From: Flavobacterium macacae
GTDB taxonomy: Bacteria; Bacteroidota; Bacteroidia; Flavobacteriales; Flavobacteriaceae
Direction: 5' to 3'
DNA length: 64,000 nucleotides
Assembly: GCF_003865365.1 (NCBI RefSeq)
Contig: NZ_RQVR01000002.1
Span: 282,659-346,658, forward strand
This document shows, in pieces, positions 7,941 through 16,141 of this stretch (the first letter of the stretch is position 1; each line of letters starts with the position of its first letter). The notes under the pieces were generated by a model. That model was not told the origin of the DNA, searched no databases, and saw only the letters and a program-made list of their open reading frames with translations. Both the position numbers and the translations under genes were made by a program.

Positions 7941-8963
7941 TTGATTTCACCAGCCGACATTTTCAGCATTTCAAATAAAAAGCAATTTGAAAAAATTGCC
8001 TTAAAAGTTTTTAGATTTCAATATGACAACAATGTCGTATATCGTGAATTCTGCCAGTATTTGAAAGTAGAGAAACACGACGTGAAATCAGTGCAAAAAA
8101 TTCCGTTTCTGCCCATTCAATTTTTTAAAAGCCACGACGTTTTATCTTCCGAAGAAAAAATCCAAGAAACATTTACCAGCTCTGGAACCACCGGAATGAC
8201 CACTTCACGGCATTTGGTTACCGACATTACTTTATACGAAGAAAGTTATCGAAAAGCATTTTCACAATTCTACGGAAACATTGAAAATTATGCTGTTCTC
8301 GCTTTGCTTCCATCTTATTTAGACCGCGAAGGTTCTTCCCTGATTTATATGGTAGACGATTTAATTCAACTTTCAAATCATCCCGAAAGCGGTTTTTACC
8401 TTAACAATTATGACGAACTTTTAAACAAGCTAATCGAATTAGAAAAAACCGGGCAAGATGTAATTTTAATTGGAGTGACGTATGCGCTGTTAGATTTAAT
8501 CGAAAAAATTGAAGAACGCAAACAAGATGCTTCACTTCCGCAATTCCCCCTTTGGGGGTTAGGAGGCAATTCGATCATCATGGAAACTGGCGGTATGAAA
8601 GGCCGACGAAAAGAAATGATCCGTGAAGAATTGCACGATTTGCTTTGCAAAGGTTTTGGCGTCGACGCCATCCATTCAGAATACGGTATGACAGAATTGC
8701 TTTCCCAAGCTTATTCTCTTGGCCATGGCGTTTTTGAATGTCCAAATTGGATGCAGATCTTAATCCGTGACACCGAAGACGCTTTGTCATACGTTGAAAC
8801 CGGAAAAACCGGTGGCATCAACGTCATTGATTTAGCCAATATCAATTCTTGCTCCTTCATCGCCACGCAAGATTTAGGCAAAAAAAAGCCCAACAATTCT
8901 TTCGAAGTATTGGGCCGTTTTGATAATTCTGATATCAGAGGTTGTAATTTGATGGTTTTGTAA
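7941..8963 (+). CDS. LuxE/PaaK-like acyl-protein synthetase family protein
   Basis: 340 residues. The segment TSSGTTGMTTSRH (about residues 80-92) is the phosphate-binding loop typical of adenylate-forming LuxE/PaaK-type enzymes, and SEYGMTELLSQAY later matches the adenylation-domain A5-type motif. Such proteins activate carboxylic acids as acyl-adenylates. No lux partner genes are nearby, so this is not a luminescence gene. The frame starts at a TTG (7941); no ATG lies near it and the sequence reads well from there (ISPADIFSISNKKQFEKIA). A TACCTTTA box at about 7917-7924 would give a very short leader. The substrate is unknown. Confidence 0.75.
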   Translation: MISPADIFSISNKKQFEKIALKVFRFQYDNNVVYREFCQYLKVEKHDVKSVQKIPFLPIQFFKSHDVLSSEEKIQETFTSSGTTGMTTSRHLVTDITLYEESYRKAFSQFYGNIENYAVLALLPSYLDREGSSLIYMVDDLIQLSNHPESGFYLNNYDELLNKLIELEKTGQDVILIGVTYALLDLIEKIEERKQDASLPQFPLWGLGGNSIIMETGGMKGRRKEMIREELHDLLCKGFGVDAIHSEYGMTELLSQAYSLGHGVFECPNWMQILIRDTEDALSYVETGKTGGINVIDLANINSCSFIATQDLGKKKPNNSFEVLGRFDNSDIRGCNLMVL

Positions 8964-9047
8964 TTAAGTTTAAAAGGTTAATTGTTTATGAGTTTAAAAG
9001 GAAAGATTTACTCGCAATACCTTTTAAACCCTTAACCTCATCAACTT

Positions 9048-10343
9048 TTAAACCACCCTCAAAACAAAATAATTTTTCTTTCCGCTTTGCAACAACACAA
9101 ATTCATTGTTAATCAAATCATTTGCTGTTAATACAAAATCTTCTTTCACTTTTTCTCTGTTTACTGAAATTGAATTAGCTGTTAAAGCGCGCCTTGCTTC
9201 TCCGTTTGATTTAAAGAAACCTGATTTTTCATTTAAAACAGAAACAATATCAATTCCGTTTTCAATATCTTCTCTCGAAATTTCCGCTTGTGGAACACCA
9301 TCAAAAACCTCCAAAAAAGTCGCTCCGTCCAATTGTTTCAAATCATCAGAAGTGGCATTTCCGAACAAAATATTTGAAGCTTGGATCGCTTTCTCTAACT
9401 CTTCTTTGGAGTGTACAAAAGTCGTAATTTCATCAGCCAATCTTCTCTGCAACACTCTCAAATGTGGAGCCGTTTTATGCTCTTCAATCAAACCGTCGAT
9501 TATTTCTTTATCTAAAAAAGTAAAGATTTTTATGTATTTTTCAGCGTCAACATCTGTTGTATTCACCCAAAATTGGTAGAATTTATACACCGAAGTCTTG
9601 TCTGCATCTAACCAAATATTTCCACCTTCCGATTTTCCGAATTTCGAACCGTCCGCTTTTGTAATCAATGGCGTTGTCAAAGCATAGGCTTTAGCATTTT
9701 CGCCACCCATTCTGCGAACCAATTCCGTTCCCGTCGTGATATTTCCCCATTGATCCGAACCACCCATCTGCAAAATACAATTGTGGTTTTTATACAAATG
9801 GTAAAAATCATAACCTTGGATCAATTGGTACGTGAATTCCGTAAAAGACATTCCTTCCCCTTCACCGCTGAAACGTTTTTTTACCGAATCTTTCGCCATC
9901 ATATAATTTACCGTGATGCGTTTTCCAACTTCTCGCGCAAAATCAATAAACGAAAATTCCTTCATCCAGTCGTAGTTGTTCACTAGCATCGGAGCGTTTG
10001 CTTCTTTCGAATCAAAATCTAAAAAGCGAGAAAGAACGCTTTTCAAACCCGCCACATTCTTCGCCAACGTTTCTTCGTTCAGCAAATTTCTGTCTTCTGA
10101 TTTTCCTGACGGATCACCAATCATTCCCGTCGCACCACCCACCAAAGCAACTGGTTTGTGACCAAAATTCTTCAAATGAACCAACAAAATAATCTGAACC
10201 ATACTTCCAATATGAAGCGAATCGGCAGTCGGGTCAAAGCCAATATAGGCCGTCGTTACTTCCTTTAGCAATTGCTCTTCCGTTCCCGGCATACTATCGG
10301 CATACAAACCGCGCCACTTCAATTCTTCTACTAGATTCTTCAT
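9048..10343 (-). CDS. tyrS: Tyrosyl-tRNA synthetase
   Basis: 431 residues, the usual length for bacterial TyrRS. It joins tyrosine to tRNA-Tyr. Visible signatures are the class I HIGH-type motif in [12 protein letters not shown], the tyrosine-site segment [14 protein letters not shown], the KMSKS equivalent KFGKSEGGN and a C-terminal S4-type RNA-binding domain ([11 protein letters not shown]). A consensus promoter sits 20-50 bp upstream, and a dispersed AGCCC repeat (10438-10549) lies just beyond it in the same orientation. The 3' end converges with the LuxE-like gene across an imperfect hairpin (GTTTAAAAGG 8992-9001 with CCTTTTAAAC 9020-9029). Confidence 0.97.
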   Translation of the reverse strand: MKNLVEELKWRGLYADSMPGTEEQLLKEVTTAYIGFDPTADSLHIGSMVQIILLVHLKNFGHKPVALVGGATGMIGDPSGKSEDRNLLNEETLAKNVAGLKSVLSRFLDFDSKEANAPMLVNNYDWMKEFSFIDFAREVGKRITVNYMMAKDSVKKRFSGEGEGMSFTEFTYQLIQGYDFYHLYKNHNCILQMGGSDQWGNITTGTELVRRMGGENAKAYALTTPLITKADGSKFGKSEGGNIWLDADKTSVYKFYQFWVNTTDVDAEKYIKIFTFLDKEIIDGLIEEHKTAPHLRVLQRRLADEITTFVHSKEELEKAIQASNILFGNATSDDLKQLDGATFLEVFDGVPQAEISREDIENGIDIVSVLNEKSGFFKSNGEARRALTANSISVNREKVKEDFVLTANDLINNEFVLLQSGKKNYFVLRVV

Positions 10344-10362
10344 TTTTTGTAAATAATTTGCA

Positions 10363-10393
10363 CAAAGATAGTTTTAATTAGAAAATTGGGCAA
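10363..10393 (-). promoter_or_regulatory. Promoter of tyrS
   Basis: On the minus strand TTG (complement of 10391-10393) and TATCTTTG (complement of 10363-10370) are spaced by 20 bp, a consensus Bacteroidetes promoter 19 bp before the tyrS ATG. Confidence 0.75.
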
Positions 10394-10437
10394 TTTGATA
10401 ATTAGTTAATTTAAAACCAGCAGGCTTTAAAGAATTT

Positions 10438-10549
10438 GAAGCGAAACTTCCCGCTTTTTCAGCCGTCGCAATTCCCGCTTTTTGCAGTAGCTTTTCTCCG
10501 TAAACGGAAGAAAAGGCTACTCCTGCCAATCAGGGCTATTTGAGAAACT
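10438..10549 (-). repeat. Dispersed AGCCC-hairpin repeat, copy A
   Basis: Read on the minus strand this starts TTTCTCAAATAGCCCTGATTG, then forms a long imperfect hairpin (AGTAGCCTTTTCTTCCG, loop TTTA, CGGAGAAAAGCTACT) and ends AGCGGGAATTGC... TTTCGCTTC. It shares head, hairpin layout and tail with the copies at 19776, 20104, 33013 and 37347. It fills most of the 355-bp tyrS/epimerase intergenic region; the rest (10550-10685) shows no gene. Confidence 0.85.
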
Positions 10550-10685
10550 ATTCGCATTTTTGTTAAGTGCCAGACCCATCTTTGTCGCTGTTCTTAAAGG
10601 TTTTGAAAACGGGCTGGAAACATCTAAAAATTTACCAAATTCGCTAATTTTCTTATTATCTCGTTCGCATATCATCTAATTGTAT

Positions 10686-10693
10686 TATTTTTG
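10686..10693 (+). promoter_or_regulatory. -7 box of the epimerase gene
   Basis: TATTTTTG is a full match to TAnnTTTG and ends only 5 nt before the ATG at 10699, so the transcript is likely leaderless or nearly so. Confidence 0.6.
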
Positions 10694-10698
10694 CCTTT

Positions 10699-11691
10699 AT
10701 GATTTTAATAACTGGCGCCACCGGATTAGTAGGTTCTCATCTTCTTTTGCATCTTCTTCAAAACGGAGAAGAAGTTCGGGCACTTTATAAAAATCAAGAA
10801 AATATCAAAAAAACTGAAGCGCTTTTCCGTTGGAAAAACCAGCCCCTTTTATTTGATAAAATTAATTGGGTTCCAGGTTGCATCAGCGATATTCCAGCAC
10901 TTGAAATTGCTTTTGAAAACATTGATTATGTTTATCACTGCGCCGCCGTTATTTCTTTCAATCCCGACGATGAAGAGCAATTGCGAAAGGTGAATATTGA
11001 AGGAACCGCCAATATTGTCAATTTCTGTCTGGCGAAAAATGTCAAAAAACTGTGCCATGTGAGTTCGATAGCCGCCTTGGGAGATTTGCAGGAGCAAGAA
11101 ACGATCATCACCGAAGAGACAGAATGGAATCCAGAAAAACCCCACAGCGATTATGGCATCACTAAATATGGCGCTGAAATGGAAGTTTGGCGCGGGGAAG
11201 AAGAAGGCTTAAAAACCATCATTGTCAATCCGGGAATCATTCTCGGCACCGGTTTCTGGCAAAACGGAAGCAGTGAAGTTTTTATCCGAATAAAAAAAGG
11301 ACTGAAGTATTTTACCAAAGGCGCAACAGGTTTTACAACCGTTAATGATGTGGTCAAGATAATGGCTGCTTTAATGAAAAGCGATATCAGTAAAGAACGT
11401 TTCACGATTGTTTCTGAAATCATTCCGTATGAAAAATTATCACGGACGATTGCAAAAGCGTTGGGTAAAAAAGAACCTTCTATTAATTTAAAGCCATGGC
11501 AGACCAGCATCGCCTGGAAATTAGATTGGTTGGTTTCGACCCTGTTTTTTAGAAGAAGAAACTTATCACGCGCCACCGCAAAAGCAATGCATACACATAG
11601 CAATTTTGACAATTCTAAAATAAAAAATGCCCTCAATTTTGAATTTGAGAGCATTGAAAATTATATTGCCGAGGTTAAAAATACCTTTTAA
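10699..11691 (+). CDS. NAD-dependent epimerase/dehydratase family protein
   Basis: 330 residues of the extended short-chain dehydrogenase family. The N-terminus ILITGATGLVGSHLL is the GxxGxxG nucleotide-binding loop. VSSIAALG and the YGITK segment (within HSDYGITKYGAE) give the Ser and the Tyr/Lys catalytic residues. It resembles dihydroflavonol-4-reductase-like members, but the substrate is not evident. The -7 box touches the start codon, suggesting a leaderless mRNA. The stop codon overlaps that of the convergent DUF4296 gene by 4 bp at a TTAA. Confidence 0.85.
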   Translation: MILITGATGLVGSHLLLHLLQNGEEVRALYKNQENIKKTEALFRWKNQPLLFDKINWVPGCISDIPALEIAFENIDYVYHCAAVISFNPDDEEQLRKVNIEGTANIVNFCLAKNVKKLCHVSSIAALGDLQEQETIITEETEWNPEKPHSDYGITKYGAEMEVWRGEEEGLKTIIVNPGIILGTGFWQNGSSEVFIRIKKGLKYFTKGATGFTTVNDVVKIMAALMKSDISKERFTIVSEIIPYEKLSRTIAKALGKKEPSINLKPWQTSIAWKLDWLVSTLFFRRRNLSRATAKAMHTHSNFDNSKIKNALNFEFESIENYIAEVKNTF

Positions 11692-12140
11692 CTATTCGGA
11701 ATTAATTTCATATCTCTTTTTGTTTTACTTTTACTTTTTATTGTATCTACTTTTTTCTTATTTTTTATAATTTCTTTTTTCAAGCCGTCTTCTTCCTTTT
11801 TTATCAAAGAATCTGAAACTTTTTTATTCAAGATCAATCTCGCGTTTACACTTTCATACATCTTCTCATATTCTTTTATATTTGAAGCATAAAATTCATT
11901 GCTTTTTACAAACTGAACACTATCAATCTTGTGTTTTTTATAAATATAAGTCGTTGGTTCTACCCTATTAGAATCTAAAATCCCCTGATGTGAATTTTTA
12001 ATTGCCTGAAGCAACGCAAAATCATAAATCACGTTCACCATTGTTTCTTTAGGAATCAAATTTTCAGGCTTTTCCACAGATTTTTTTTGACAGCTAGCCA
12101 AAAAAGAAATCGTTATAAAAAATAAAAAACATTTTTTCAT
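11688..12140 (-). CDS. DUF4296 lipoprotein
   Basis: 150 residues. The start at 12140 is chosen because MKKCFLFFITISFLASC is a clean lipoprotein signal with Cys near residue 17; the upstream in-frame TTG-type start would add seven residues of no signal character. The mature part (NLIPKETMVNVIYDFALLQA... HKIDSVQF) matches the DUF4296 family of Bacteroidetes and ends in a highly basic Lys-rich tail. Function unknown. It lies 10 bp downstream of pyrC and is probably co-transcribed with it. Confidence 0.8.
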   Translation of the reverse strand: MKKCFLFFITISFLASCQKKSVEKPENLIPKETMVNVIYDFALLQAIKNSHQGILDSNRVEPTTYIYKKHKIDSVQFVKSNEFYASNIKEYEKMYESVNARLILNKKVSDSLIKKEEDGLKKEIIKNKKKVDTIKSKSKTKRDMKLIPNS

Positions 12141-12150
12141 ACTAATAGTA

Positions 12151-13491
12151 TTAACGGTCAAAAGTCAATCGCCTTCCAGCGCGAACGTCTTTTACTTTAA
12201 AATTATTATAAACCATTTCTCCATTCACAAACGTGTGCGTGATTCTTGATTTAAAAGTAAAGCCTTCAAACGGAGACCATCCACATTTGTATAAAATATT
12301 CTCTTTCTTCACACTCCAAGGTAAACCTGCGTCAACAATCACGACATCGGCATAAAAACCTTCTTTGATAAAACCACGCTTCTCAATTTTAAAGAGTTTT
12401 GCTGGATTGTGCGCCATTTTTTCGACGATTTTCTCCACGGAAATTTTTCCTTGGTGAAACATTTCAAACATCGCCACAACCGCGTGTTGCACTAATGGTC
12501 CACCAGATGGCGCCGAAGTGTACACATTTTTCTTTTCCTCCAATGTATGCGGTGCGTGATCTGTTGCAATCACATCAATTCTTCCGTCAAGCAACGCTTC
12601 CCAAAGCGCATCTTGGTCAGCTTGCGTTTTAACAGCCGGATTCCATTTGATTAAAGTCCCTTTTTTCTCATAATCTTTGTCAGTAAACCAAAGATAGTGA
12701 ATGCAAACTTCTGCCGTAATTTTCTTTTCTTCTAACGGAATTTTGTTTGTAAAAAGACTCATTTCTTTTGCTGTTGAAAGGTGAAAAACATGGAGCCTTG
12801 CTCCTGTTTTTTTAGCCAATTCAATTGCTTTTGAAGAAGAAATATAACACGCTTCTTCGCTTCTAATCAAATGATGGAATTTCATCGGAATATCATCTCC
12901 GTATTCTTCCTTATATTTCGCTAAGTTATTTTTGATGGTTTCTTCATCTTCACAATGAACTGAAATCAACAACGGCGTACTTGAGAAAATTTTCTCTAAA
13001 ACCTGCTCATTGTCTACCAACATATTTCCGGTTGAAGAACCTAAAAATATTTTTAGTCCAGCAACTGTTTTGGGATCTACTTTTAAAATCTCTTCTAAAT
13101 TATCATTTGTTCCGCCAAACATAAACGAATAATTTGCCAATGAGTTTTCAGCTGCAATTGCAAATTTTTCTTCTAATAAATCAATCGTGACAGTTTGCGG
13201 ATTTGTATTTGGCATTTCAATAAACGAGGTGATTCCTCCAGCCACAGCGGCTCTTGATTCAGATGCAATGTCGCCTTTGTGGGTTAAACCTGGTTCACGA
13301 AAATGTACTTGATCATCAATTGCCCCTGGAATTAAATAATTTCCTTCGGCATTGATGATTTTTGTTGCTGATGATTTTGCGCTAATTGTTTCAGCAATTT
13401 CTACTATAAATTCGTTTTCAATTAAAACGTCTCCTTCAAAAATAGTTCCTTCGTTCACTATTTTGGCATTCTTAATTAAAACACTTTTCAT
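12151..13491 (-). CDS. pyrC: Dihydroorotase, class I
   Basis: 446 residues. It catalyses ring closure of carbamoyl aspartate in pyrimidine synthesis. The metal-site segment reads GAIDDQVHFREPG, followed by EMPNTNP (substrate), SVHCEDEET, EVCIHYLWFT and IDVIATDHAPH, in the usual amidohydrolase order. The first metal His of the normal HxH pair is Gln here (Q61-V-H63). To my recollection this is shared by other Bacteroidetes dihydroorotases, so it is probably a lineage feature rather than a dead enzyme. It lies 58 bp downstream of the GT2 gene and 10 bp upstream of the DUF4296 gene. Confidence 0.92.
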   Translation of the reverse strand: MKSVLIKNAKIVNEGTIFEGDVLIENEFIVEIAETISAKSSATKIINAEGNYLIPGAIDDQVHFREPGLTHKGDIASESRAAVAGGITSFIEMPNTNPQTVTIDLLEEKFAIAAENSLANYSFMFGGTNDNLEEILKVDPKTVAGLKIFLGSSTGNMLVDNEQVLEKIFSSTPLLISVHCEDEETIKNNLAKYKEEYGDDIPMKFHHLIRSEEACYISSSKAIELAKKTGARLHVFHLSTAKEMSLFTNKIPLEEKKITAEVCIHYLWFTDKDYEKKGTLIKWNPAVKTQADQDALWEALLDGRIDVIATDHAPHTLEEKKNVYTSAPSGGPLVQHAVVAMFEMFHQGKISVEKIVEKMAHNPAKLFKIEKRGFIKEGFYADVVIVDAGLPWSVKKENILYKCGWSPFEGFTFKSRITHTFVNGEMVYNNFKVKDVRAGRRLTFDR

Positions 13492-13549
13492 TTTCTTTTC
13501 TTAATTATTTTGTATGGAAATTTTACGCTGACAATGTTTACAAAGTTAC

Positions 13550-14275
13550 TTACAAACTACCAACCATTTTTTTTATTCTTAAAACAATTACACCAAAAAT
13601 GGCTTCCTTTATAATAGAATTGCTCATTTTTGACTGTCCTTTTGTCCTATCAGTAAATATTATTGGCACCTCAACAATTTTAAATTTCTTTGCATAAGTG
13701 CGGTATTTCATTTCAATCTGAAAAGCGTAACCTATAAATTTAATTTTGTCAAGATTAATGTCTTGCAACACTTTTCTTTTATAGCAAACAAACCCTGCGG
13801 TGGTGTCTTGAATTTCCATTCCGGTGATCATTCGCACATAAACAGATGCAAAATATGACAACAAAACGCGGCTTAAAGGCCAGTTTACCACATTAACACC
13901 CGTCACATACCTTGAACCGATCGACATATCATAAATTCCAAAACGGCAAGCGTCATATAATTTTTCAAGATCATTTGGGTTGTGCGAAAAGTCAGCATCC
14001 ATTTCAAATATGTAGTCATAATGTCTTTCAAGAGCCCATTTGAATCCATGTACGTAAGCGGTACCCAATCCGGATTTTTTTTCACGACTTTCCATAAAAA
14101 GTCGATCAGGAAATTCTTCCTGAAGCGCTTTTACTTTTTTTGCGGTTTGATCTGGGGAATTGTCGTCAACAATCAAGATGTGAAACGGCTTTTGTAATGA
14201 AAAAACAGTTCTAATGATGCTTTCGATATTTTCAATTTCGTTATAAGTAGGAATTATAACAATGCCGTCGTTCAT
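13550..14275 (-). CDS. Polyprenol-phosphate mannosyltransferase-like GT2
   Basis: 241 residues, GT-A fold. IVIIPTYNEIENIESII begins the nucleotide-sugar domain, IVDDNSPD and EMDADFSHNP hold the DDN and DxD motifs, and GSRYVTGVNVVNWP with DTTAGFVCYKRKVL match dolichol-phosphate mannose synthase (DPM1)-like enzymes. It probably moves a sugar from a nucleotide donor to a polyprenyl phosphate on the inner face of the membrane. It lacks the C-terminal membrane anchors of longer relatives. First gene of an apparent GT2-pyrC-DUF4296 operon, with a TACTTTTG box just upstream. Confidence 0.88.
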   Translation of the reverse strand: MNDGIVIIPTYNEIENIESIIRTVFSLQKPFHILIVDDNSPDQTAKKVKALQEEFPDRLFMESREKKSGLGTAYVHGFKWALERHYDYIFEMDADFSHNPNDLEKLYDACRFGIYDMSIGSRYVTGVNVVNWPLSRVLLSYFASVYVRMITGMEIQDTTAGFVCYKRKVLQDINLDKIKFIGYAFQIEMKYRTYAKKFKIVEVPIIFTDRTKGQSKMSNSIIKEAIFGVIVLRIKKMVGSL

Positions 14276-14293
14276 ATTTGCATAATTTCAAGA

Positions 14294-14301
14294 CAAAAGT
14301 A
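14294..14301 (-). promoter_or_regulatory. -7 box of the GT2-pyrC-DUF4296 operon
   Basis: TACTTTTG on the minus strand matches TAnnTTTG, 18 bp upstream of the GT2 ATG. Confidence 0.55.
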
Positions 14302-14402
14302 AACTTTTTAAGATTGTTGTTTGCTAATAAAATTATAATAATAGGAGTTTAAATCTAATTATTTTTGAAACTTCGGATGATTACAAGATCTTAATACCCG
14401 AT

Positions 14403-14552
14403 AGCCCAGTAATTATAGAAAGACTTTTTTTTCCAAATCTTTTTTTTCAAGAGTCAAATGAGCGACCAATGGAAACTTCTTTTGTAGCGATGAAAAAAGA
14501 TTTTAAAAAGAAAGCTTGTAGCAGATGGTTGGAGTGGCTTCTTAAAAAAAAA
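14403..14552 (+). repeat. Possible decayed AGCCC repeat, copy F
   Basis: ATAGCCC at the left end and AGCAGATGGTTGGAGTGGCTTC at the right resemble the head and tail of the dispersed repeat, with a poorly pairing, T- and A-rich middle. The surrounding 14302-14578 shows no gene; this is the only structure I see in the 315-bp gap. Confidence 0.3.
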
Positions 14553-14578
14553 AGAAAAAGAAAGAGATAAAAATTTAC

Positions 14579-14586
14579 TAATTTTG
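14579..14586 (+). promoter_or_regulatory. -7 box of the DUF4271-hemD pair
   Basis: TAATTTTG is a full match to TAnnTTTG and ends 4 nt before the ATG at 14591, which suggests a leaderless transcript. Confidence 0.58.
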
Positions 14587-14590
14587 TAAG

Positions 14591-15256
14591 ATGTTAGAAA
14601 TCGTTTTACAGCCAAGAATTATAGGAAGCAAAGATTGGGCAACCGTTCTTTTTGTGCTTTCTTTTTTGCTTATTGCGGTAACGCGTGGTGTTTTTGAAAC
14701 GCGTTTTGCAGATTTTTCAAAATTGGCTTATAATGACAAGTACATTAAAATTTATCGTGATAGCGCAAATTTGATGAATTGGTTTACAATTGGTCTTTTT
14801 ATCGTTCAAGTAATTTCTTTTGCTTTTTTTATTCAGTTAATTCTTAGTTATTTTGGCTATTTCGAAAAAACAGATTGGATTAAATACATACAAATTGTTA
14901 CTCTTTTAAGCATTTTTATTCTCTCTAAATATCTGATTGAAAAGATTATAGCCACTTCCTTTAACATTGAAGAACTCAATGAACAATTTAATTTACAGAA
15001 AGTTAGCTACAGAACATATATTGGATTGTGTATTTTACCACTTAACGTAATCTTGTTTTATAACGATACACCAATAGATTTCTTAATATATTTAATTATT
15101 GTTGCTGTTTTGTTAATAATTTTAATGACATACTTTATTTCATTAAAAATTTATCAAAATTTGATTTTGAGTAAGTTGTTTTATTTTATTTTGTATCTTT
15201 GCGCACTCGAAATAGCACCTTATTATTTCATGTATTATTGGTTTACAAAAAGGTAG
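14591..15256 (+). CDS. DUF4271 integral membrane protein
   Basis: 221 residues with about six hydrophobic segments (starting near residues 18, 62, 97, 140, 165 and 195), matching the DUF4271 family of Bacteroidetes. No catalytic motif is visible. It precedes hemD by 20 bp, and to my knowledge this gene order is common in Flavobacteriia. A full TATCTTTG box lies within its 3' end (15194-15201) and can drive hemD separately. Function unknown. Confidence 0.8.
   Translation: MLEIVLQPRIIGSKDWATVLFVLSFLLIAVTRGVFETRFADFSKLAYNDKYIKIYRDSANLMNWFTIGLFIVQVISFAFFIQLILSYFGYFEKTDWIKYIQIVTLLSIFILSKYLIEKIIATSFNIEELNEQFNLQKVSYRTYIGLCILPLNVILFYNDTPIDFLIYLIIVAVLLIILMTYFISLKIYQNLILSKLFYFILYLCALEIAPYYFMYYWFTKR
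15194..15201 (+). promoter_or_regulatory. Internal -7 box for hemD
   Basis: TATCTTTG lies inside the DUF4271 coding region, 75 bp before the hemD ATG. The best upstream TTG (15176-15178) gives a 15-bp spacer, slightly short. Confidence 0.5.
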
Positions 15257-15276
15257 CACATAAGAAAAAGTCAAAT

Positions 15277-16035
15277 ATGAAAGTGAAAACAATTTTGGTA
15301 TCGCAACCAGAGCCTAAAGTAGAAAATTCTCCATATTTTGAGTTGCAGCAAAAGCATAAAGTCAAAATTGATTTCAGGCCTTTTATCCACGTTGAAGGCG
15401 TGAGCGCGAAAGAAGTGAGAGCGCAAAAGATAGACCTAAACAACTTTACAGCAATCATTTTAACGAGCAAGAACTCAGTGGATCACTTTTTTAGAGTGGC
15501 CGAAGAAATGCGATATAAAATCCCTGAAGATTTAAAATATTTCTGCCAGTCAGAAGCAGTTGCTTTTTACTTGCAAAAGTATGTGGTTTATAGAAAAAGA
15601 AAGATTTATGTTGGCCAGAAAGACTTTGCTGACATGTCTGCATTGATCAAAAAATATAAAGACGAAAAGTTTTTATTACCAGCTTCTGATCAATTAAATG
15701 CTGATGCTCCGCAAGTTTTGAACAACTTAAAGGTAAACTGGACCGAAGGAACTTTTTACAAAACGGTAATGAGCGATTTGTCTGATTTAGCAGATGTTTA
15801 TTATGATGTTTTAGCGTTTTTTAGCCCAACAGGAATTAAATCGCTGTTCAAGAATTTCCCTAGTTTTGAGCAAAACAACACCAGAATTGCGGTTTTTGGA
15901 AGTACAACCCAAAAAGAAGCACTTGATCACGGCTTAAGAGTCGACATCATGGCACCATCTCCTGAAGCGCCATCGATGACAATGGCATTAGAGAAATATA
16001 TTGTCAAAGCAAATAAAGAGGAAAAAGGAAAATAA
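15277..16035 (+). CDS. hemD: Uroporphyrinogen-III synthase
   Basis: 252 residues. The ATG at 15277 begins MKVKTILVSQPEP; earlier in-frame codons lie inside the DUF4271 gene. HemD closes the linear tetrapyrrole with inversion of ring D in heme synthesis. The sequence has the two-lobed HemD pattern: IILTSKNSVDHFFRVAEEM in the first lobe, and FFSPTGIKSLF and IAVFGSTTQKEALDHGL in the second, ending with APSPEAPSMTMALEKYI. Other heme genes are not in this window. Followed by a strong terminator. Confidence 0.87.
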   Translation: MKVKTILVSQPEPKVENSPYFELQQKHKVKIDFRPFIHVEGVSAKEVRAQKIDLNNFTAIILTSKNSVDHFFRVAEEMRYKIPEDLKYFCQSEAVAFYLQKYVVYRKRKIYVGQKDFADMSALIKKYKDEKFLLPASDQLNADAPQVLNNLKVNWTEGTFYKTVMSDLSDLADVYYDVLAFFSPTGIKSLFKNFPSFEQNNTRIAVFGSTTQKEALDHGLRVDIMAPSPEAPSMTMALEKYIVKANKEEKGK

Positions 16036-16056
16036 TTTCTTTTTCCAATATAAATA

Positions 16057-16081
16057 AAGCCGTTCCTGGAACGGCTTATTT
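16057..16081 (+). terminator. Terminator of hemD
   Basis: AAGCCGTT/AACGGCTT stem with a CCTGG loop, followed by ATTTTTTTT, 21 bp after the hemD stop. Confidence 0.85.
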
Positions 16082-16094
16082 TTTTTAAGACATA

Positions 16095-16126
16095 AAAAAA
16101 ATCCGTTCAATTGAACGGATTTTTTT
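16095..16126. terminator. Bidirectional terminator between hemD and pckA
   Basis: A perfect inverted repeat ATCCGTTCAA/TTGAACGGAT flanked by A and T runs on both sides can terminate pckA on the minus strand and back up the hemD terminator. Confidence 0.85.
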
Positions 16127-16141
16127 GTTTTTGAATTATAA

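Noticed and set aside
7941..8963. Bioluminescence (lux) gene
   Set aside because: The protein has a LuxE-like domain, but no luxA, B, C or D genes are nearby; the family is widespread outside luminescent bacteria.
9106..9579. Plus-strand open frame opposite tyrS (157 codons) and similar frames opposite sucB, pckA and ansA
   Set aside because: They lie antisense to strongly conserved genes, have no promoter box or domain and show the composition expected of shadow frames.
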